From positions 1 through 19,751 of the forward strand of contig JAYVGI010000230.1 of assembly GCA_043772355.1 (NCBI GenBank): a stretch of DNA of 19,751 nt. Reading direction: 5' to 3'. A model generated the notes under the pieces. That model searched no databases. It was not told the DNA's origin and saw nothing but the letters and a program-made list of their open reading frames with translations. This stretch comes from JAAFIP01 sp043772355 (GTDB lineage Bacteria; Pseudomonadota; Gammaproteobacteria; Burkholderiales; Burkholderiaceae_C). Positions 18,173 through 19,751 of the stretch are shown in pieces (position 1 is the first letter of the stretch; the number at the start of each line of letters is the position of its first letter). Both the position numbers and the translations under genes were made by a program.

Positions 18173-18353
18173 AAATTTGTCGATTTTGAAGCCATTTTTA
18201 GGGTGCTAATCTGGCTGCAGCCCAATAGAATATAGCGCAAGCAGCTACGAAATAAAGAGCGTTTTTTATGTCCATCATGATGTTGAAACGCTCATAATGA
18301 CACCGGGTTGGTTGCATCAAAATGGGAAATGGGAAATGGGAGACTTGACCCTC
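18173..18353 (+). repeat. full composite repeat, copy A (left of vapBC)
   Basis: About 181 bp, alignable along its length with 19160-19332. Landmarks: TCGATTTTGAAGCC, GGTGCTAATCTGG, the core GCTGCAGCCCAATAGAATA (18214 on), AAGCAGCTACGAAATAAA, a variable middle, TGACACCGGGTTG, GCATCAA, AATGGGA heptamers (three here, 18321-18341) and CTTGACCCTC. Confidence 0.75.
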
Positions 18354-18419
18354 ACGCTCAGGTCCTACAAGCGGTTTCCTCTAGAATCAACCTTTTATAC
18401 AGTCAAGGAGCCCAATGCC

Positions 18420-18674
18420 ATGAACGCTGTTGTGATTGAACATGTGCCTCTGGCAGACCTGCCACGCGCCTGGCGTGACAAGCTGCATCTGGCGGCTTCA
18501 GCCCAAGTGCGGGTGCGTATTGAAGAGGAAGATGGGCGGCCAATACCCTTAGAGGGCAGTGACCCCGCTTTTGGCATCTGGCGTGACCGGGAAGACATGG
18601 GCGATGTGCAGGCCTATGTGCGCAAGCTGCGCGAGCCGCGCTACGGCCGTGATGGCGCGCGTAGCTTGCCATGA
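18420..18674 (+). CDS. VapB-like antitoxin of a PIN-domain toxin pair
   Basis: An 84-residue acidic small protein directly before a PIN-domain gene and overlapping it by 4 bp (ATGA), the classical antitoxin position. VIEHVPLADLPRAWRDKL at residues 5-22 and VRVRIEEEDGRPIP (about 31-44) form the N-terminal part. The C-terminal half (SDPAFGIWRDREDMGDVQAYVRKLREPRYG) has the WRDRxDM..AYVRxLRxPRY form often seen in antitoxins paired with PIN toxins, probably the toxin-binding helix. I cannot see a classical AbrB or ribbon-helix-helix fold with certainty. The ATG at 18420 has GGAG about 10 bases upstream. The frame continues upstream into the repeat, but homology-like sequence starts here. Confidence 0.8.
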   Translation: MNAVVIEHVPLADLPRAWRDKLHLAASAQVRVRIEEEDGRPIPLEGSDPAFGIWRDREDMGDVQAYVRKLREPRYGRDGARSLP

Positions 18675-19078
18675 GCCTATTGGTCGATACCGATGTACTG
18701 ATCTGGCATCTGCGGGGCTACGCCCAAGCCACCGAGCGATTAGACCAGTTACCTGCTTTGGTGATGTCTAGCGTGAGCTATTTTGAAATTTTGCAAGGTA
18801 TGCGCAATAAAGTGGAGTTGCTGGCCTTCAAGAAGATGCTGGCCCAGCGCCAAGCGCAACTTCTGCCCATCACACCTGCCATTACTGCGCGCACTGGTGA
18901 CCTACTAGAAGCGCTGACCTTGAGCCATGGCTTGGGCATGGGCGATGCATTGATCGCGGCAACCGCCTTGGAGCATAGCCTGACGGTGCTGACAGCCAAC
19001 ACCAAGCACTTTGCAGCTGTGGATGGGTTGCGCTTAGATGAGTTTTTGATTCGACCTGAGCCGATTGCCGGGAAATAA
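18671..19078 (+). CDS. VapC-like PIN-domain ribonuclease toxin
   Basis: A 135-residue PIN-domain protein, the RNase fold of VapC toxins that usually cut tRNA or the rRNA sarcin-ricin loop. The acidic metal site is visible: D6 and D8 in LLVDTDVLIWHL, E39 in SSVSYFEILQGM and D92 in LGMGDALIAATAL. LTANTKHF (107-114) occupies the last motif with Asn, as in many VapC proteins. Length is normal and all catalytic residues are present, so it is probably active. It starts inside the antitoxin stop region. A repeat core follows 13 bp after its stop. I do not assign an RNA target. Confidence 0.9.
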   Translation: MSLLVDTDVLIWHLRGYAQATERLDQLPALVMSSVSYFEILQGMRNKVELLAFKKMLAQRQAQLLPITPAITARTGDLLEALTLSHGLGMGDALIAATALEHSLTVLTANTKHFAAVDGLRLDEFLIRPEPIAGK

Positions 19079-19090
19079 GGCACTCATAGT

Positions 19091-19137
19091 GCTATAGCCC
19101 TACTGAAATATAGCGGGAGCAGCTATGAAATATGTAG
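19091..19137 (+). repeat. core repeat copy directly after vapC
   Basis: GCTATAGCCCTACTGAAATA, TAGCGGGAGCAGCTATGAAA follow the family core (GCTGCAGCCC ... TATAGCGCAAGCAGCTACGAAA) with several substitutions. Confidence 0.65.
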
Positions 19138-19159
19138 TTATTAATCGGCTGCAAACCTC

Positions 19160-19332
19160 AAATTTATCGATTTTGAAGCCGTTTTTATGGTGCTAATCTG
19201 GCGGCAGCCCAGTAGAATATAGCGTAAGCAGCTACGAAATAAATAGCGATTGTGATGTTCAACATGCGTCAAAATGCTCATAGTGACACCGGGTTGATTG
19301 CATCAAAATGGGGAATGGGAAACTTGACCCTC
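19160..19332 (+). repeat. full composite repeat, copy B (right of vapBC)
   Basis: About 173 bp, a direct copy of 18173-18353. The left ~90 bp and the right ~60 bp align closely. The middle (after AAATAGCG) is diverged and slightly shorter. The AATGGGA heptamer is present twice, once as AATGGGG, instead of three times. Confidence 0.75.
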
Positions 19333-19751
19333 TGGCCCGAAAACCATTATTAGTCTCGTCTTGATCGAGCCGACTTGATTTTTTCTGTTTGTCTTAATCG
19401 AGCCGATTTGATTCGTTCAGCTTGCCCGGTCTTATGATCAGAATTACGCTCAAAAAAATAGAAAATTAAGAATCAACAACCTGAAAGGATTACCGCTGCA
19501 GGGAGTGATAATTGAAAGGCCTTTTTCGCTTCGCCAGTCACTCGTTCAACTTTGCGGCCACTCATACCTTGTCGTGTCAACTCAGCCGCTTGCGTCTTCG
19601 CTGCGTTGAACTCTTCGAGTAATTTGGGGAAATGGTTATCTACGATCCAGATACTTATTCTATTTCCATTTCGATAGAACATCAATAATCCAAGGCCAAG
19701 CCGCAATCGATTCAACTACCGCAGGTGTGTTCTCCATCGCCACCAGCCCTG
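19333..19751. other. AT-richer right flank with a 33-bp-period repeat pair
   Basis: After copy B the sequence becomes visibly more AT-rich. GTCTTGATCGAGCCGACTTG (19358 on) recurs as GTCTTAATCGAGCCGATTTG (19391 on); the 23-bp units differ at two bases and start 33 bp apart. Beyond this lies one unrecognised leftward frame at the window edge. Confidence 0.5.
19473..19737 (-). pseudogene. unrecognised, possibly frameshifted leftward gene at the window edge
   Basis: On the minus strand one frame, open from the right edge, reads MENTPAVVESIAAWPWIIDV from an ATG at 19737 and stops at 19660. A second frame, overlapping it, continues to 19473 with IVDNHFPKLLEEFNAAKTQ, then GMSGRKVERVTGEAKKAF and SLPAAVILSGC. 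The second frame's only upstream start is a TTG (19715) with no ribosome site. Together they look like one short protein broken by a frameshift, or two unrelated frames. Nothing in it is recognised, and the base composition differs from the housekeeping genes. Confidence 0.3.

Larger units (their letters stand above)
17792..18419. other. repeat-filled spacer between the two toxin-antitoxin modules
   Basis: About 630 bp without a recognised gene. In order it holds a shortened composite repeat (17811-17876), a 16-bp perfect palindrome (17894-17909), an inverted core repeat (18063-18086) and a full composite repeat (18173-18353). A 38-codon frame, 17843-17959, runs through the palindrome but resembles nothing I know. 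Confidence 0.5.

Noticed and set aside
19657..19667. ATTCTATTTCC near the right end, shared with the left-edge palindrome
   Set aside because: Only the first 12 bases match, the remainder diverges and no inverted partner is present, so chance is likely.

Overview
The window looks like a chromosomal segment of a betaproteobacterium of the order Burkholderiales, most likely family Comamonadaceae (Rhodoferax/Polaromonas/Acidovorax-like). This rests on GC-rich genes, the gene neighbourhoods (carA-carB-greA; tsaE-amiC), protein sequences that resemble that group, and intergenic repeats of the 'ATAGC..AAGCAGCTA' kind that I associate with these genomes. No database search was possible, so the placement is by recognition only.

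Left part (1-3780): a 103-bp palindromic element at the edge, a VIT/CCC1-type membrane transporter, a luciferase-like flavin monooxygenase, and a type II NADH dehydrogenase that lacks its first ~150 residues. The truncated gene is followed at once by a ~341-bp MITE-like element with 31-bp terminal inverted repeats and a probable 8-bp target duplication. This segment looks rearranged.

Centre (3783-16855): a dense housekeeping core. dusA and queG (tRNA dihydrouridine and queuosine synthesis) run leftward. tsaE (tRNA t6A) and amiC (septal amidase) run rightward, and the queG and tsaE start regions overlap head to head. amiC converges on dnaE (DNA polymerase III alpha) across a shared hairpin. 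Then carA-carB-greA, all leftward, provide carbamoyl phosphate synthase for arginine and pyrimidines plus the transcript-cleavage factor GreA. Features of interest here are a pair of near-identical dyad elements between carA and carB, and a terminator-like hairpin directly in front of greA.

Right part (17041-19751): an accessory, repeat-rich stretch with two rightward toxin-antitoxin modules, mazEF-like and vapBC-like. The mazEF-like promoter overlaps an array of TTGTTGAYAC repeats that may be its operator. The vapBC-like pair lies between two ~175-bp direct copies of one composite repeat. A shortened copy follows mazF, and core-only copies occur nearby in both orientations. The last ~430 bp look more AT-rich, carry a 33-bp-period repeat pair and end in an unrecognised, possibly frameshifted reading frame. 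This module-plus-repeat arrangement is the least ordinary part of the window.

I saw no rRNA, tRNA, CRISPR array or intact transposase gene.
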